This document shows positions 1 to 11,084 of a stretch of DNA of 64,000 bases, in pieces. Position numbers and translations under genes: made by a program. The notes beneath the pieces are model-generated. The model made no database searches, was not told the DNA's origin, and saw only the letters and a list, made by a program, of their open reading frames with translations. Source of the stretch: Trichobilharzia regenti. Taxonomy: Eukaryota > Platyhelminthes > Trematoda > Strigeidida > Schistosomatidae. The stretch spans positions 146,149,632 to 146,213,631 of the forward strand of contig OX235270.1 of assembly GCA_944472135.2 (NCBI GenBank), in the 5' to 3' direction. The number at the start of each line of letters is the position of its first letter. Within the stretch, counting starts at the first letter, position 1.

Positions 1-355
1 ATCAATTAATGAAATCCACAACAGTTAGTTTAAGCCAGTCAAATAGGAAGGTGGAGACTTCCTGACTGGTTGGGGCTCTCAGTACGATAGAAACCGATGT
101 CTGGAGACATTTGGTGATATGACTCAAAGTAATCGTTCTCAACGGCTGGCGCAGATACATCCACTCCTTGAGACTTATAATTTTCAATGAAACTATATTG
201 TTCTTCGTTATTACTAATCCTTTTGTCACATATCCCTGTCTACATTCTCTATTTTGCATTTCTTTTTACTTTCCTCTCTTGCTTCGTGTGTTACATAAAG
301 TGTGGCGATTCAAACTGTTGCACATAGGTGCTGTAAAGTTCTACGTTGAAAGCAC
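1..355 (+). mobile_element. RTE-A retrotransposon, 3' end only
   Basis: The sequence matches, with many point changes, the last part of the better preserved RTE-A copy that lies on the minus strand at 4788-5140. It starts with MKSTTV, has a degraded stretch where the other copy reads DMAQNRSQWRR, and ends with RYIHSL, the C-terminus of the retrotransposon polyprotein. The 3' untranslated region follows (a TTCTTCGTTATTACT stretch) and stops at the conserved TTCTACGTTGAAA. In RTE elements this segment follows the reverse transcriptase and is needed for target-primed reverse transcription through the RNA 3' end. The window edge cuts the 5' side. Frameshifts show the copy is dead. Confidence 0.8.
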
Positions 356-2225
356 TTAAATGGATATCGTGAGTTGATACAACAAACATTTTAGAAGTAT
401 AACAAAAGTAAGCCTAATTATAAAAGACCTACTAGAATAGGTTGCTTAAACCACAGTGTTTCTCTTCATTTTCAATTCACTTAATTCATTTATTTCCCTG
501 AATATTCTGTCACAGTAGTAATTCTTTCTATCTATCTATCTGTCTATCTTTACAACCCCTTTATATACATTTAAACGTCAACAAAATTCGTTTTAATTTA
601 ATTTATAGTAACACCAGCGGGTGAGGACTAATTTTCAAATATCTCACCAATGAATAACTTAACCGTTAAAGTCAGACAGATTTCTTGCGAAAAAGAAGAG
701 AAATAACCGTCATCTCTGTAAAGCATTTTGATTCGTTTTTAAAAAAAAATGAAAAATGAAAAAAAAATAGACAATAAAAATGAAATTTTAATTTCATCAA
801 AATTAAACAAAATTTCAAACAGACAAACAAACAAACAAATACGCAGATATAGAGATACAGACAGATACAGACAGAGACCCCTTCAAACTTCCTTTCTGCC
901 TTTCTTTCTCTCATTCAATTCAATTCAATTCAATTCACTCACTCACTCACTCACTCGCTCGCTCGCTTGTTCCCTCAAGCAGTCCCTTCACAGTCACTGG
1001 CTTCTTCTTTTTACTGTCTGTTCTGTCTCCTTTTTATTTCAACTGGATATGAGAAGACAACGACGATAAGAGGGAATGGAAAATTAACTGTAATAATAAT
1101 AATAATAATAATAATAATAGTAATAACGACAGCAGAGTGTAGCAACAGAAGACAAATAACAAGAAGAACACAGAGACCGTAGCAGAAAAAAAATAATTAT
1201 GAAATTCTGTAAGCAAGACAGACAGACAGGTTTGACATTAAAGGATTTTTTCGTCTATTTTTCAAATATTATAAAATAGTTTATTTTCAAAGATTTGCTT
1301 TGCTTATTTTTAGTTATCTAGATCAGTCGATGTGTTTGAATGTGTGTGTGTGTGTGTGTGGATTTTACGCTCAGACAGTAAGTCGAATTTATGCTAATAA
1401 AGATTCATGAACATAATCACAACTAGACAAACACACACACACATACAAGGATAAAGAGAGACACACACACGCATAGATATGTACATAGAAGTTGTCTAGT
1501 TGTCTCTCTAGGAAGGAGGGCAAAGTATGTGTATAGGAGTTTAGAAAAGTCCCCCACTTGGACTATGAGTTCATGCATATAGATCTACTTTCTTGATGGG
1601 ATTTTAAATCAAGTTATCTATTCACATATAAGAATGTTCTATTGCGACTGTTACAACTTCTGCCTTGTTCACTCACTGACAAACACTCAAAACTAGCAAC
1701 GAGATTACATTAAAATGTCCATCTTTACCATATCTAGAAAAATATTATTTACCCATGAGAATATATATATATATGTGTATAGATGAATTAACTGTATAAC
1801 TTGAAGGAAAAAATTATAATTTCTGGAAAAACTAAAAAAAATGAGGAGAATCTTTTTTAAATGTTCATCAGACTTTATATACCGGGGGTGGGGTGGGGTG
1901 GAGGGATGTTGAACATTCATAATTATGCATGCATTTCTACGCCTTTCAGCAGTGAGAAGGATAAAAAATAGAGTGTGACAATCTGAATTTATGTCCATGC
2001 ACACAAGGAGAGATATTCTCAAAATCTTAGAGTTAATAGAGAACTATTAGTGTCATGCGTTTACTCCTTTGTTTGGTGCAGACTGACCATCATGCCAGGT
2101 TGATCCCTATCCTCAATCGGAACCAAAGATTCATGACATTAGTTAACACCTGAGAGTCAAATCAAAGTATCCAATATAGTCCTATTGGAGGTCAATCGCC
2201 AGTCCGAGTAGCTCAGTAGAGTAGT
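356..2225. other. Non-coding stretch with microsatellites
   Basis: No gene or recognisable element is visible. It holds an AATTC/ACTC/GCTC run at about 915-970, a (TAA)n run near 1094-1121, a (TG)n run near 1341-1360 and an (AC)n run near 1432-1442. Open frames here are low complexity. A tRNA-A-box-like string (GAGTAGCTCAGTAGAGTAG) at about 2206-2224 may be the stub of a tRNA-derived SINE cut by the LTR that follows. Confidence 0.6.
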
Positions 2226-2229
2226 AACC

Positions 2230-2555
2230 TTCTAACGACAAAAGATAAGGGCCAAGCAACACAGATCATTTATTGAGAAAATCAATAGATATTTATAGAT
2301 TTTTATGTACATTATTGTCAGCGAAGAAGTAACGTCTTCTGATTGTTTGTTTTCTTGCTGAAGGTTATTCTGTACTGCTTGTGACTGTTTCTCAGAAAGT
2401 TAAGCCATATATATATCTGCGAGCCGTATTTGCACACGTTAAGATTTCTGTGATTGGCTGGTGAATTCCTCAGGGTTAAGCTTTGTTATTATTTTTTCTC
2501 ACGACCCAGATTTGGGACGTATACATTGACGTAAATTGTTATCCACAATGGCTGT
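2230..2555 (-). mobile_element. Diverged solo LTR related to the 11.7-12.8 kb LTR element
   Basis: Read on the plus strand it follows the order of blocks in the LTRs at 11725-12050 and 12473-12799: GATAAGGGCCAAGCAACA, GAAAATCAATAG, TTCTGATTGTTTGTTT, CACGTTAAGATTTCTGTGATT, a TTTTCTCACGACCCA block and a TTGACGTAAATTG end. No internal region or second LTR is nearby, so it is best read as a solo LTR left by recombination between the two LTRs of a full element. It is much more diverged than the intact pair, so the insertion is older. Exact ends are uncertain by about 10 bp, and I could not find a clear target-site duplication. Confidence 0.6.
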
Positions 2556-4439
2556 GACTGCAACACTGGGTGACATGGGTTCTCATCTCCTTCAGGATTG
2601 AAGATACACCTTACTGACTGGTGAGTTCCAGACTGACTGCCTCCAACCGTCTAATAATAGAGGAGTGGGTTGGCTGTCTTGTATTTTTTAGTGTATGTGT
2701 GTGCCTTGTATGGTTATCAAATAAGTCATAGAGAGGAAAATGTGATATCGATAAATCACTTGGTTTGTTTGTCCATCCATCTATGCATATTTGCGTGCGT
2801 GAGAGTGCGCGTGTGTGACTGTGTTTGTTGTTTTCTATGATTCGGGAGAAAGTCAACACAAAATATATATATAATAATAATAATAACAATCTCATCTATA
2901 CAAATATAATTATTTTTGACTTTTAAAGTAGAAGAGAGTTGAAATGCTCTAATGAAAATTCTATGCATAATTGCTTTGAGGTATTACTAGTCGTAATAGT
3001 AATAGTAAAAGTCGAACAAAATAACAAAAAGCAAAAGACGAGTTTTATGCTCAACAATGCTAAAAATAAGGTTATTCATATCCTTTGTGTATTCTAACCA
3101 CAATAATGATATTATTATTATTATTATTAGTAGTAGTAGTAGTAGTAGTAATTAACATCAATGTTACTATAAATAATAAGATTAGTGCTTATGATTCAAT
3201 CGTCAGTTGGTTAGTTCCATCTTATCCTGATTACTCGTTTATGTTAATTACGCTTCCTTTTATAACTCGTATTATTACTATTACTATTATTATTTTCCTC
3301 TCCTAGCTCATCACTCCCCTAATTCTGAGTAAATCAAAATAAAGACAGAGACAGAGAGTGTGAGGCAGAGATAATTTAATTAACAAACTTATGCGTTTCA
3401 CTTTTCTACCCTACCCTACCCTACTCTACCCTACCCATCTGTGAATGATAATGACCGTGGTGTGGATGTGGTGAAGCACAGGAGAATGAATGAATGGATG
3501 AACGAACGATGTGTCAAGCATCTTTTTCGTCGTCATCCTCCTCCTCATCATCATCATCTGTTGGCTTTGCCTCCTCTTTCTTCCTCCCTTCCTCAACCTT
3601 CACCTTCTCAGCCTCACTATTCTTGTGCTCTATCTTAATTTTGTTGTGTGTGTGTTGTTTAATATGTATAAATAGATACTTTATTTTATATTAGATAAAT
3701 CACGAATTCTTCTGCCTTTTGTTCTATTTTTCACATTCTCCGTTAGAGAGGACAAACGAGAAGATTCTTTTTTTTGACACAAATATATATATATATATAT
3801 TATAACTTTTCTCTTTGTTGCTTTGCATTGCTTCTCCTTAATAATAGTAATAATAATAATACTAAGCTGTCTATTTTTCAATAATGTCGTCCTTCTCTAT
3901 TTCAAGGAGAGAGCGAGCGAGAGAGAGAGATAGTGATGCATTGATAACGTACAATAAGTTAAGTATGCGGGGAATTTTCACCATGATAATAATCGTACAT
4001 ATTATGTAGGCAAGTGTGTGCGTGTGTGTATATATAAACACGAGGATGTGCATATCTATGTATGCATTGTATGTATGTAAGGATGTTGTCTAAGGATGTG
4101 ACTATAATTTTGAATGACAATTAGCGGAAAGCGATCTGTCATCTGCGTAGACATCATTGCTGTCAAACAGGTATATATGTGCATATAAACAATAATAGTG
4201 GTAATTAATCTGAAACATAGATTTGTGAAATGAGAAATCCTCCAATTGAGCATGGAATTTTCTAGAAAGCGGAATATATATATATATATATATTGTATGT
4301 AGATAATGCCTTAAATCTCAACTTTGATTGGTTGTGAACACCAGTTGTTCTTCTTGTTTGTCGTTCGACTGTGTGATCTATTGTTTCACGGAGAGAGAAA
4401 AAAGTGCGTGTCGCGAGTTAGAAACGAGTATTATTATTT
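2556..4439. other. Non-coding stretch with simple repeats
   Basis: No gene is seen. Simple tracts include (TA)n near 2864 and 3784-3800, (TAA)n near 2872-2885, an ATT/AGT run at 3110-3151, a CTACC pentamer run at 3405-3436, a (GA)n run near 3915-3930 and (TA)n at 4275-4294. Predicted peptides here (poly-Leu, poly-Val, poly-Ser) are translations of these tracts. Confidence 0.6.
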
Positions 4440-4442
4440 CCT

Positions 4443-4778
4443 TTAATTCCTAGAGGAACATAGGGATTCAGCTGCACATCTCCATTGTGTTCGGTTCTCT
4501 GCTAAAGTTTTCACCTGGCTCCACGTATGTCCACATGCCTTCACCTCCTCTTCACATGACGTCCTCCAAGTCACCCTTGGGTTCCGAGTGGAACATATGG
4601 CTTCAACAGCACATCTCCACACCATCCAATTTTCTGCCGGCCTCTTCAGTTGGCTGACTCCATGACTGCCCATAATTTCTCACCTCCTCGAACTCACACG
4701 ATCTCATCCATTTCACCAGCGAGCACCAACGACCCACTTGTCGCTTCCCACTGGTAGTCCACTCGGCTGATGGCCTAC
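4443..4778 (-). mobile_element. RTE-B 3' ends: B1 tail joined to a B2 tail (continuation of the copy at 6145-6890)
   Basis: One frame (4443-4673) runs through two retrotransposon tails in series. The first ends in AVEAICSTRN and the second, after TWRTSCEEEVKACG, ends in RCAAESLCSSRN. Both are the conserved C-terminus of RTE-B proteins. The first has the B1-type end (TGTTCCACTCGGAACC) and the second the B2-type end (CTCTAGGAATTAAAGG). The upstream part, about 4580-4778, continues the RTE-B1 copy that resumes at 6145 on the far side of the RTE-A insertion. The copy encodes no complete domain. The in-frame join suggests a B1/B2 chimera or one tail inserted at the end of another. Confidence 0.75.
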
Positions 4779-4787
4779 ATTACACGT
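4779..4787. repeat. Target-site duplication, left copy
   Basis: ATTACACGT occurs here and again at 6136-6144, exactly bracketing the RTE-A insertion. On both outer sides the sequence is RTE-B1, so the duplicated bases belong to the interrupted element. Confidence 0.8.
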
Positions 4788-6135
4788 CTGTCTGTCTGTC
4801 TATCTGTTTTCGACATAGAACTTTGCACAAATGTGTGGAAGTTCAAGTCGCCACACTCCGTGTAGCACGCGAAGCAAGAAAAGAAAGTACAAGAAAAGCA
4901 TAATAGAAACAGTGAGCAGAGGTGTGAGACAAAGGAGGAGTAATAACGAAGAACAAAACGGTTTCATTGGAGATCATAAGTCACAAGGAGTGGATGCATC
5001 GTCGCCACTGAGAACGATTTTGAGCCATGTCACCAATTGTTTTCAACCATAGATTTTTATAGTCCCGAGGACCCCAGCCTGGAAGTCTACACCTTCCTAC
5101 GTGGCTTAGACCAACTGTTGTGGATTTCATTGACTGGTGCCAAGTTTTTGTTTGACCTCCGCTAGCTTTTTTCCAGCCTGGCCCTATATCCGCCAACATT
5201 GCTCGTCGAGGGAGGCGATGGCTTGGCATACGTAACACATGTCCTAACCATCTCAGTCTTTGTAGCTTCACGACTTCGTCGATCGATTTCCCCTGTTTAC
5301 CTAGAACTCGACGCCTAACTTCAATGTTGCTCACCTTATTATGCCACTTTACACGGGAAATAGAGAGCAGGCACCTATGATCAAAGACAGCTAGTCTTTT
5401 CATGTCTTCCACTCTCAGTGGCCAGGTCTCACAACCATAAAGGAGGACGGAGCGGACTGATGAGCAGTACACCCGCCCTTTGGTCGATAGTCGAACATCT
5501 CATCTACGCCAGAGTCGGCGTAAACTGGCAAATGCAAAACGAGCCCCCTGTATTCGTCAGAGATCAACCCGTTGGCGTTGGCTGATGGTACTTCCCAAAT
5601 AAGTGAAGCGGTCAACGTGCTCTACCACTTTACTCCCTATTTTTAAACTAGGAGTCGATGTAGTCCAGTCCTGTAACATCATCTTGCATTTGGCGGGAGC
5701 GAATCGCATGCCAAACATCCGTAGATTGCAGCTCAAGGTGTTTAGAAGACTCTGCATTTCGTCAGCGTCTTCGCCTAGAAGGACTATATCGTCTGCATAT
5801 TCTAAGTCAACGAGATTATTCCCCGGTAGCAAGTCCATCCCTGAGTCACAGAAGTCACCTAGGGTTAAGTCCGTTAACACATCTATGATGAAGTTGAATA
5901 GAAAAGGAGATAATGGGCATCCTTGACGGACACCACTGGTCGTCATCAGTTCAGATGACAGCTCGCCGTAAGCCCTCACCTGGCTGTATGAGTACGAGTA
6001 GAGTGCCTTAATCAGTGCAATATATTTTCTCGGAATTCCCTTTACAGCCAAGCATCTCCAGAGAACTTCTCTATCGACAGAGTCGAATGCTGCCTTTAGG
6101 TCAAGAAATATAATGACTGTTGGACGCCGGTAGGA
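4788..6135 (-). mobile_element. RTE-A non-LTR retrotransposon, 5'-truncated, with reverse transcriptase core
   Basis: This is the best preserved reverse transcriptase in the window. Reading on the minus strand, the first frame (down to 5557) carries the palm motifs in order: FLDLKAAFDSVDREV (motif A, first catalytic Asp), SGVRQGCPLSPFLFNF (motif B) and LEYADDIVLLG (motif C, the YADD pair). The YLGSTIS thumb motif follows. Two frameshifts, near 5555 and 5475, separate this from a second frame (5472-4981) holding LLYGCETWPLR, FDHRCL, RWLGHVLRMPS, GWGPRD and MAQNRSQWRR, the normal C-terminal region of this clade. The endonuclease and the N-terminal fingers are absent, so this is a 5'-truncated insertion. 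It ends at 4788 in a (GACA)n tail. Family knowledge: RTE/SR2-like reverse transcriptases copy their RNA at a nicked target. This copy cannot be autonomous. Confidence 0.9.
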
Positions 6136-6144
6136 ATTACACGT
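6136..6144. repeat. Target-site duplication, right copy
   Basis: Second copy of ATTACACGT at the 5' edge of the RTE-A insertion. It matches 4779-4787 base for base. Confidence 0.8.
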
Positions 6145-6890
6145 GATATCATTCGACGGCCTCGTCAATGTATACCCAATCCATCCATCGCCATTCCCTC
6201 CCACATAGCTACGCAGCAATCGACTCTTGCCTATTAGTTGGTTTGTTCCCAGCCAGCCGGCCAGAGTTTCTTGCTGCTAATTCTTTCTGGCCGGCCATTT
6301 GGCTAGCCATTTCGTTTTCAGTTAGAAACCAGCTGGTGAAGGCAGCTGTTGATAGAAGTTTACAGTAGTCTGTTGGGAATGCTTTTCGTGACACACCGGC
6401 CAATTTTTTCACCCGTATAGAAGAACTGACGGACTGACTGGCTTCACCGACACTCGTGTTGGACAGAATCCAGATCTTGTTGTTTATGCCGAGGCTGAGG
6501 TGGAGTGTAGTGCAGAAAATTTCCAAACTAGTTTCGGGTGGATGAAGGCGTTGCCTTTCCGATTCTGGCTGTATGGCTTTGACGTATTCATCCGTGCCAT
6601 CCGCCTTTGTTTGAAACAATAAGTGAAGGAGGCAACCTCAGTCAAATCTCTCCCGTTGACGGTGACTGGTGCTAGTTGTTGTCTTTGCTGTTGGTGGTGG
6701 TTGTTTATCGTCATCATTTCCGTCTCCACTGTCTCTATGTTCATCTGGAGTCCTGTCTTCGCTGGCAGCTTCTTCAGCTAGTTTTTTTGTTTTTCATCTG
6801 CATGTCTTCGAGTTTGTATAAAATCGAACACAAATCATCTGCGAAATCTAGATCTCATCATTGGTCAGTGCAGCGTATTCCTATCTTCTC
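6145..6890 (-). mobile_element. RTE-B1 retrotransposon fragment, upstream part
   Basis: Minus-strand frames give the usual RTE-B series: a Gln/His-coding CAA/CAC tract (NNHHQQQRQQ), NGRDLTEVASFTY, FIHPKLVWK, a decayed LLYG block, ENEMASQMAGQKEL, and GGNGDGWIGYTLTR. These correspond to the region after the reverse transcriptase. Several frameshifts and stops break it. The piece ends at the RTE-A insertion and its remaining tail is at 4443-4778. Its upstream end fades into KTKKLAEEAASEDRT-like sequence near 6890, just before a PLE segment. Confidence 0.75.
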
Positions 6891-6915
6891 ACTCTCAGTG
6901 CACAATCTGACGCAT

Positions 6916-7160
6916 AATCCAAGTCAATAAAAAATGATCAGTAGAGGTGTAAATCGATTACCAGTCACGAAGATGGTAGCCAGGGGACGCAGTTACATCA
7001 TTCATGAAGAATTCAAATCAGTTCATTTTATGCCCACGCTTGTCCTGAAAGGGGACGTTGTCCAGAAGGGACACGACGAAAGCACCGCAACTAAATCAAC
7101 CAGCTCAGAGAACACACAACTAATTGCAGATACATTGGTTACAAAAATGTATCCATGAGT
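6916..7160 (+). mobile_element. PLE-a terminal segment
   Basis: The block AATCCAAGTCAATA, AAATGATCA, GGGGACGC, ATTCATGAAGAA and CTGAAAGGGGACGTTGTCC, followed by AACCAGCTCAGAGAACAC, is the same as the downstream end of the Penelope-like copies at 25440-25610, 37985-38222 and (minus) 62340-62560. It has no coding part. The 74-codon frame here is incidental. It is probably a solo terminal repeat or a 3' remnant of a PLE. Confidence 0.65.
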
Positions 7161-7164
7161 ATGT

Positions 7165-8865
7165 GATCTATACATCTGCACTACTTCACTTCAACCATGA
7201 CAACATACTCCATAACAAAAAAGTTCACGGAACTAGAATTTTTAAATACCTAAAGCGAAGAGAAAAAACCAGATTGGAAACATGAAATTTTTGTTTTACT
7301 TTTTAATATTTCACCTTATATAACAAAAATTTGATTGAAAAAGAATCCACAAGCTACAAGCAATTATAATAACAATAATAATAGTAATAACAAGCAAAAA
7401 CAGATTTCTACACTTAGCAAGGAAGGCATTACGTGCTTAGTTACAATTACTTAAAGACATTTAGGCAGATTCATTTAGCAATACGTTTAATTGATATGGT
7501 CGTGTGTGTGTGTGTGCTATAATTACAATAGTTAAGTAGTGTGTTTAAATGCAGATGAATTTGCCTAAACGCGGTTTATGTACGAACGAATTTCAGAACT
7601 GACAAGACTGCACACAACAACAGCACACCACAATATTGTTATGCATGCACATGTTTTCGGGGAAAAGGTTTTTCTACGGGAATTAACATTTTTCTTGTTC
7701 ATCTTTGAAATAAGGCCAAGAAAAAGGTGGAAAAGATCAGCCTTTTAAAGTTTTACAATATATATATATATAAATGTATATACAAACCATTATCATCCCA
7801 ATTATAGAAAACAATATACAAAGTATTGGGGAGTCAAAAAAGGAACGCGATCAACTTATCATAAATAACTCTGTTGCCATTATACATAATCATACATACA
7901 TATACACATTTTTTCTAAATTAAGATAAAATTAATTTTGGCGCCAGTAAGAATTTTAGTTTGTTAAAACAAATCGTCATAAATATAATAAACTATGCTTT
8001 TTTATTCTGTATTGCCCTTCTTTAATTTCTTGCTTTCTTCATTTTCTTTTCCCCTCTCCATACACTACTTTCTTCTTGTAATCAGTCTACAACTCCTTTA
8101 CAAGTGTGTAAAGCACTCACAGAGACTTACACACACACACATGTGAATACCTACGTCAGCTTCTATTATAAGTGCTTTCAGTACTGGGTGGCAGACAGCA
8201 TTCATTATCCTGTTTGGTTTGTTAATGTTCGGACAGTTCAAAGACTGTAATTTTGTAACAAGTAATCGTAGTACACACAGATTATACATATAGATATATA
8301 TGTGTATAGCCCTTATTAGGGCCTATTTTTCAAAGCACGAATAAAATTAACATCAGTGGGTAAACGTAGAAGAAGTAACGAGCACGGAACAACGGACAAG
8401 GACCGGGAGGAGGAGGAGGAGGAGGAAGAGAAGGGGAACATTTTGTTTTGATATGTTCTGTTCAGTCTTGTTTATTTATTTGCTTTTCTTTTTTAGAATG
8501 TTTCATTATTTTTTCCCCTCCTCGATGCACTCTTTGGCGTTTTTTTGTGTTTCCTCTTTTAAGGAATCCATTAAAAATAGTACATAAATTAAGGACTATC
8601 TTGTGCATGTGTGGGTATATATATGTGCGTTTTTTCTTTATTAATAATTAGGGTGTAATGAGATAGATAAAGAAGGAGCTACAAATTAAAATGAAAGCAA
8701 ATATGAAGAAGAAGAAAAGCGCCGCTATCACTCACAACCTACTGGTATTTCTTTCTTTATTTTATAGAGGTTAAGGCTGTCATTTCTCTCACGCCTATGG
8801 TGGTGGCTTTTCTGTTGTTTTTGTTCTACAGACCGCTTGTCTACACTGTTAATTTGTTTGCGGGT
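7165..8865. other. Non-coding stretch
   Basis: No gene or known element was recognised. It contains a (TG)n run near 7501-7515, a (TA)n run near 7757-7772 and a GAG-rich tract at 8407-8430. The short open frames have no recognisable motif. Confidence 0.5.
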
Positions 8866-8877
8866 AAAAACCATAAA

Positions 8878-9235
8878 AGTTTGTTTGGAGGATTTGATCA
8901 TAAGCTGACATCGCTTAGAGAATCATTGGAAAACCACCAGAGGGTACTGGTGGACACCAGTTTCCGTTGTCCTAGTTTGTGATCAGCTGTTCACAGTGCG
9001 CACCAAGCACAGTGGCTCAAACCTAGGACCTTTTGGTTACAAGGGACCCGACCCGTGAATTCTAACTTCTGCCGATTCATGACATAGAGCGACTACTTTC
9101 CAACGTCTTCTTCAATGAGTTACTGCCTCGCCTTCAACCCATTGTACCCTACTGGTCACGGCTTCCCACTAGAGCCCCAGGCTATCTGGCTGAATAGGGC
9201 CAGTCGCTAGTGAGCATGAGATCAGTTTTCAAGCA
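8878..9235 (-). mobile_element. HHR element (hammerhead SINE), degenerate copy
   Basis: The minus strand carries the block order of the hammerhead element family: a distal head region, a tRNA-like stretch (AACCAAAAGGTCCTAGGTTT in B-box position), the ribozyme region and a tail with CTCTAAGCGATGTCAGC. The ribozyme region is broken: CTGTGAACAGCTGATCAC replaces the CTGANGA core, although an ACTAGGAC stem II strand and a GGAAAC remain. The family is the schistosome Sm-alpha type, a pol III style short element that encodes a self-cleaving RNA. This copy should not cleave. Confidence 0.65.
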
Positions 9236-9245
9236 CCGTTCCATG

Positions 9246-9355
9246 GGGATTTTGTTTGATTGGTTGGAGGATTTTCGTCATGAGTTGACATCAGTTAGTC
9301 GACTAACTGATGTCAACTCATGACGAAAATCCTCCAACCAATCAAACAAAATCCC
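9246..9355. repeat. Perfect 110-bp palindrome made of two HHR-element tails
   Basis: Every base from 9246 to 9300 is complementary to its mirror base between 9355 and 9301. I checked it in blocks of ten around a centre at GTCGAC. There is no spacer. Each arm is the 3' tail of the HHR element (CTAACTGATGTCAACTCATG, then TCCTCCAACCAATC). Symmetry ends at 9245/9356, although the right side continues as HHR-element tail (CAAAACCAATACCTC) to about 9375. Confidence 0.95.
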
Positions 9356-9459
9356 TTCAAAACCAATACCTCAAAATAAAGGTTTATGGCTTTTTAGTCC
9401 CAGTTTCTTTCTGTCAGGTACAAAAGCGAATCTGAGGTATATTCTTGGAAGTAGTAGAA

Positions 9460-9680
9460 ATCATTCATTTTTGTTCCTTCTGAGTACTTCAAGCTATTTT
9501 TAGCTTTGAAGTTTTAGTTGTTCTTGTGTTGTTTTCGCGAGGTAAGGTTGCTAGGTTAAATGTCCCTCTTTTACGGACTTTCTGTCGGTTAAGCGAAATC
9601 TAGGAGTGTATCGTTTTGGAAATGAACACTGGGCCAAGTGAGTGGTTGGCGGACATTCTGCCATTGAACCACCGACTGGA
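9460..9680 (-). mobile_element. SINE-3 (tRNA-derived), degenerate
   Basis: Read on the minus strand, GTGGTTCAATGGCAGAATGT is an A-box-like start. It is followed by CGATACACTCC, a CGCTTAACCGACAGAAAG block, AGAGGGACATTTAACCTAGC and AACCTTACCTCGCG, the same block order as the clearer plus-strand copy at 45165-45400. The 3' part runs into an AAACTTCAAAG-like stretch. About 340 bp of plain sequence (9681-10019) separates it from the next element. Confidence 0.5.
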
Positions 9681-10019
9681 TACATATGTATTATACAGTT
9701 TGAATGGAAAATTACACTAAGATGTACTACTTGCGTCATCAGAATCGAATCGGCAGTCTGGTCACCATAATCTCAATTTAGCTGATAAGCGATAAGAGTA
9801 ACGGTGAAAGAATTTCTCAAGTGAGTCACTAGTGGTTGTATGATTCTTAAGTCTAATCGGAAAAGTATATAAATAAGTATATAAATACACGATGTTACGC
9901 TTAATAGCTTTTCCTGCGCAGAAAAGCATCGAAAACAGGACTTTAAGTGAACATGGGTATGACAGAGAGGATGAAGAAATCCAACCAAAAACAACAAATA
10001 CCAAGCACCAGCATGAGGT

Positions 10020-10625
10020 GGGGGTGGGGTAGAAACAACTTAAATGAAGTCACCTCTTTCATTGATCTAGGCAGCATTGTTTCAACTGCGGACAACGTTG
10101 GTACGGATGTCAAAGACAAGACCTGAAAAGTAAGACATACCTTCAGTAATCTGAAGCCAGCATGGAAATCTAATGTTATCAGGTTGAGCAACAAGATATG
10201 GATTTTCCACAGTAGTGTCAGTGTTTCTATATGCTCTAGAGATTTAACACACCACCAAAAGCATTTCCTACAGGCTGATAAAGGTTTTCAATCGACAACC
10301 ACTTTCGCTGCAAACTGAAGATCATATAACTAGTCACATGGGATAAACATTAAGGAACTGTGGCAAAGAGTCTACTAACAAACAATATATTCAGAAGGAA
10401 ACGGAGATGGAGTGCACGTATGCTGAAAAGACCTTCGAGTAACATTATACATCAGGCAGACCATTGAGCTGGACGTCTGAGAGTGACATGGAGAAGACCG
10501 TGAGAGAAGAAAATAAAATTTTGTGGGCGATTGTAGAAAAGACTACAGAGTGGGACGCCAAGATGCCGCTGAAGCCCTATTTCCATTTGGAACCCAAAGG
10601 GATAATAGTAATAAACAAAAAATTG
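10020..10625 (+). mobile_element. RTE-B retrotransposon remnant
   Basis: A heavily mutated plus-strand copy. FIDLGSIVSTADNVGTDVK matches the YLGSIVSTTG segment, there is an ACAGGCTG/CTTTCG region like the FINSCLR part, and AGGAAACGGAGATGG is the WRW codon block. It ends in GCTGAAGCCCTATTTCCATT then TGGAACCCAAAGGGA, the B1-type tail. Frameshifts are frequent and no domain is intact. Confidence 0.65.
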
Positions 10626-11084
10626 AGCTAAAATTGTCCTTTTCGATAATTCCGTCATCTGGCTGTACAATTATACATATATGTTTATATTTATAGAATA
10701 TTCTAGAATAGTTGCCATTAACAATACTGGTGTTTTTTCAGCACTATCGATTTGTTCAGTAAGATCACAATAGAATTAGAACAGTTCACGAAAGATGCAT
10801 AAATTATAATAAGCATAAAAATGTGATCGCAAATAGAATATCAAATAAAATATTAAGGAAATTTCTACAACAAATTGAAGATCATTAGAACTTTGATGGC
10901 CAGTGGGGGTAAGGACAGTGTCTGAACCAACTTCTTCTTTTCGATACATAAGTTACGTTTCTTAATGTGGATCACAATGGCCTTAGAAATATGTGTATAG
11001 TAGACGAAGTCTTACGGTGAAGTTAAGATTAGTTGGTGTGCGGTAAATGATTCTGAAAGCCTCTATAACATCAATCTAGTGTTC
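10626..11084. other. Non-coding stretch
   Basis: AT-rich sequence with no recognisable gene or repeat beyond a short (TA) stretch. Confidence 0.45.

Noticed and set aside
749..1069. Open frame of 106 codons
   Set aside because: It is a translation of AATTC, ACTC and CAGA tandem runs, with no domain or balanced composition.
3405..3436. CTACC repeats as a telomere-like tract
   Set aside because: The unit is CTACC, not the TTAGGG/CCCTAA expected for flatworm telomeres, and only six to seven units occur.
3494..3694. Poly-Ser open frame
   Set aside because: It comes from a CTCCTCATCATCATC tract. The other frames are equally open.
9246..9355. Transposon terminal inverted repeats
   Set aside because: There is no interior between the arms, and both arms are tails of a known short element.
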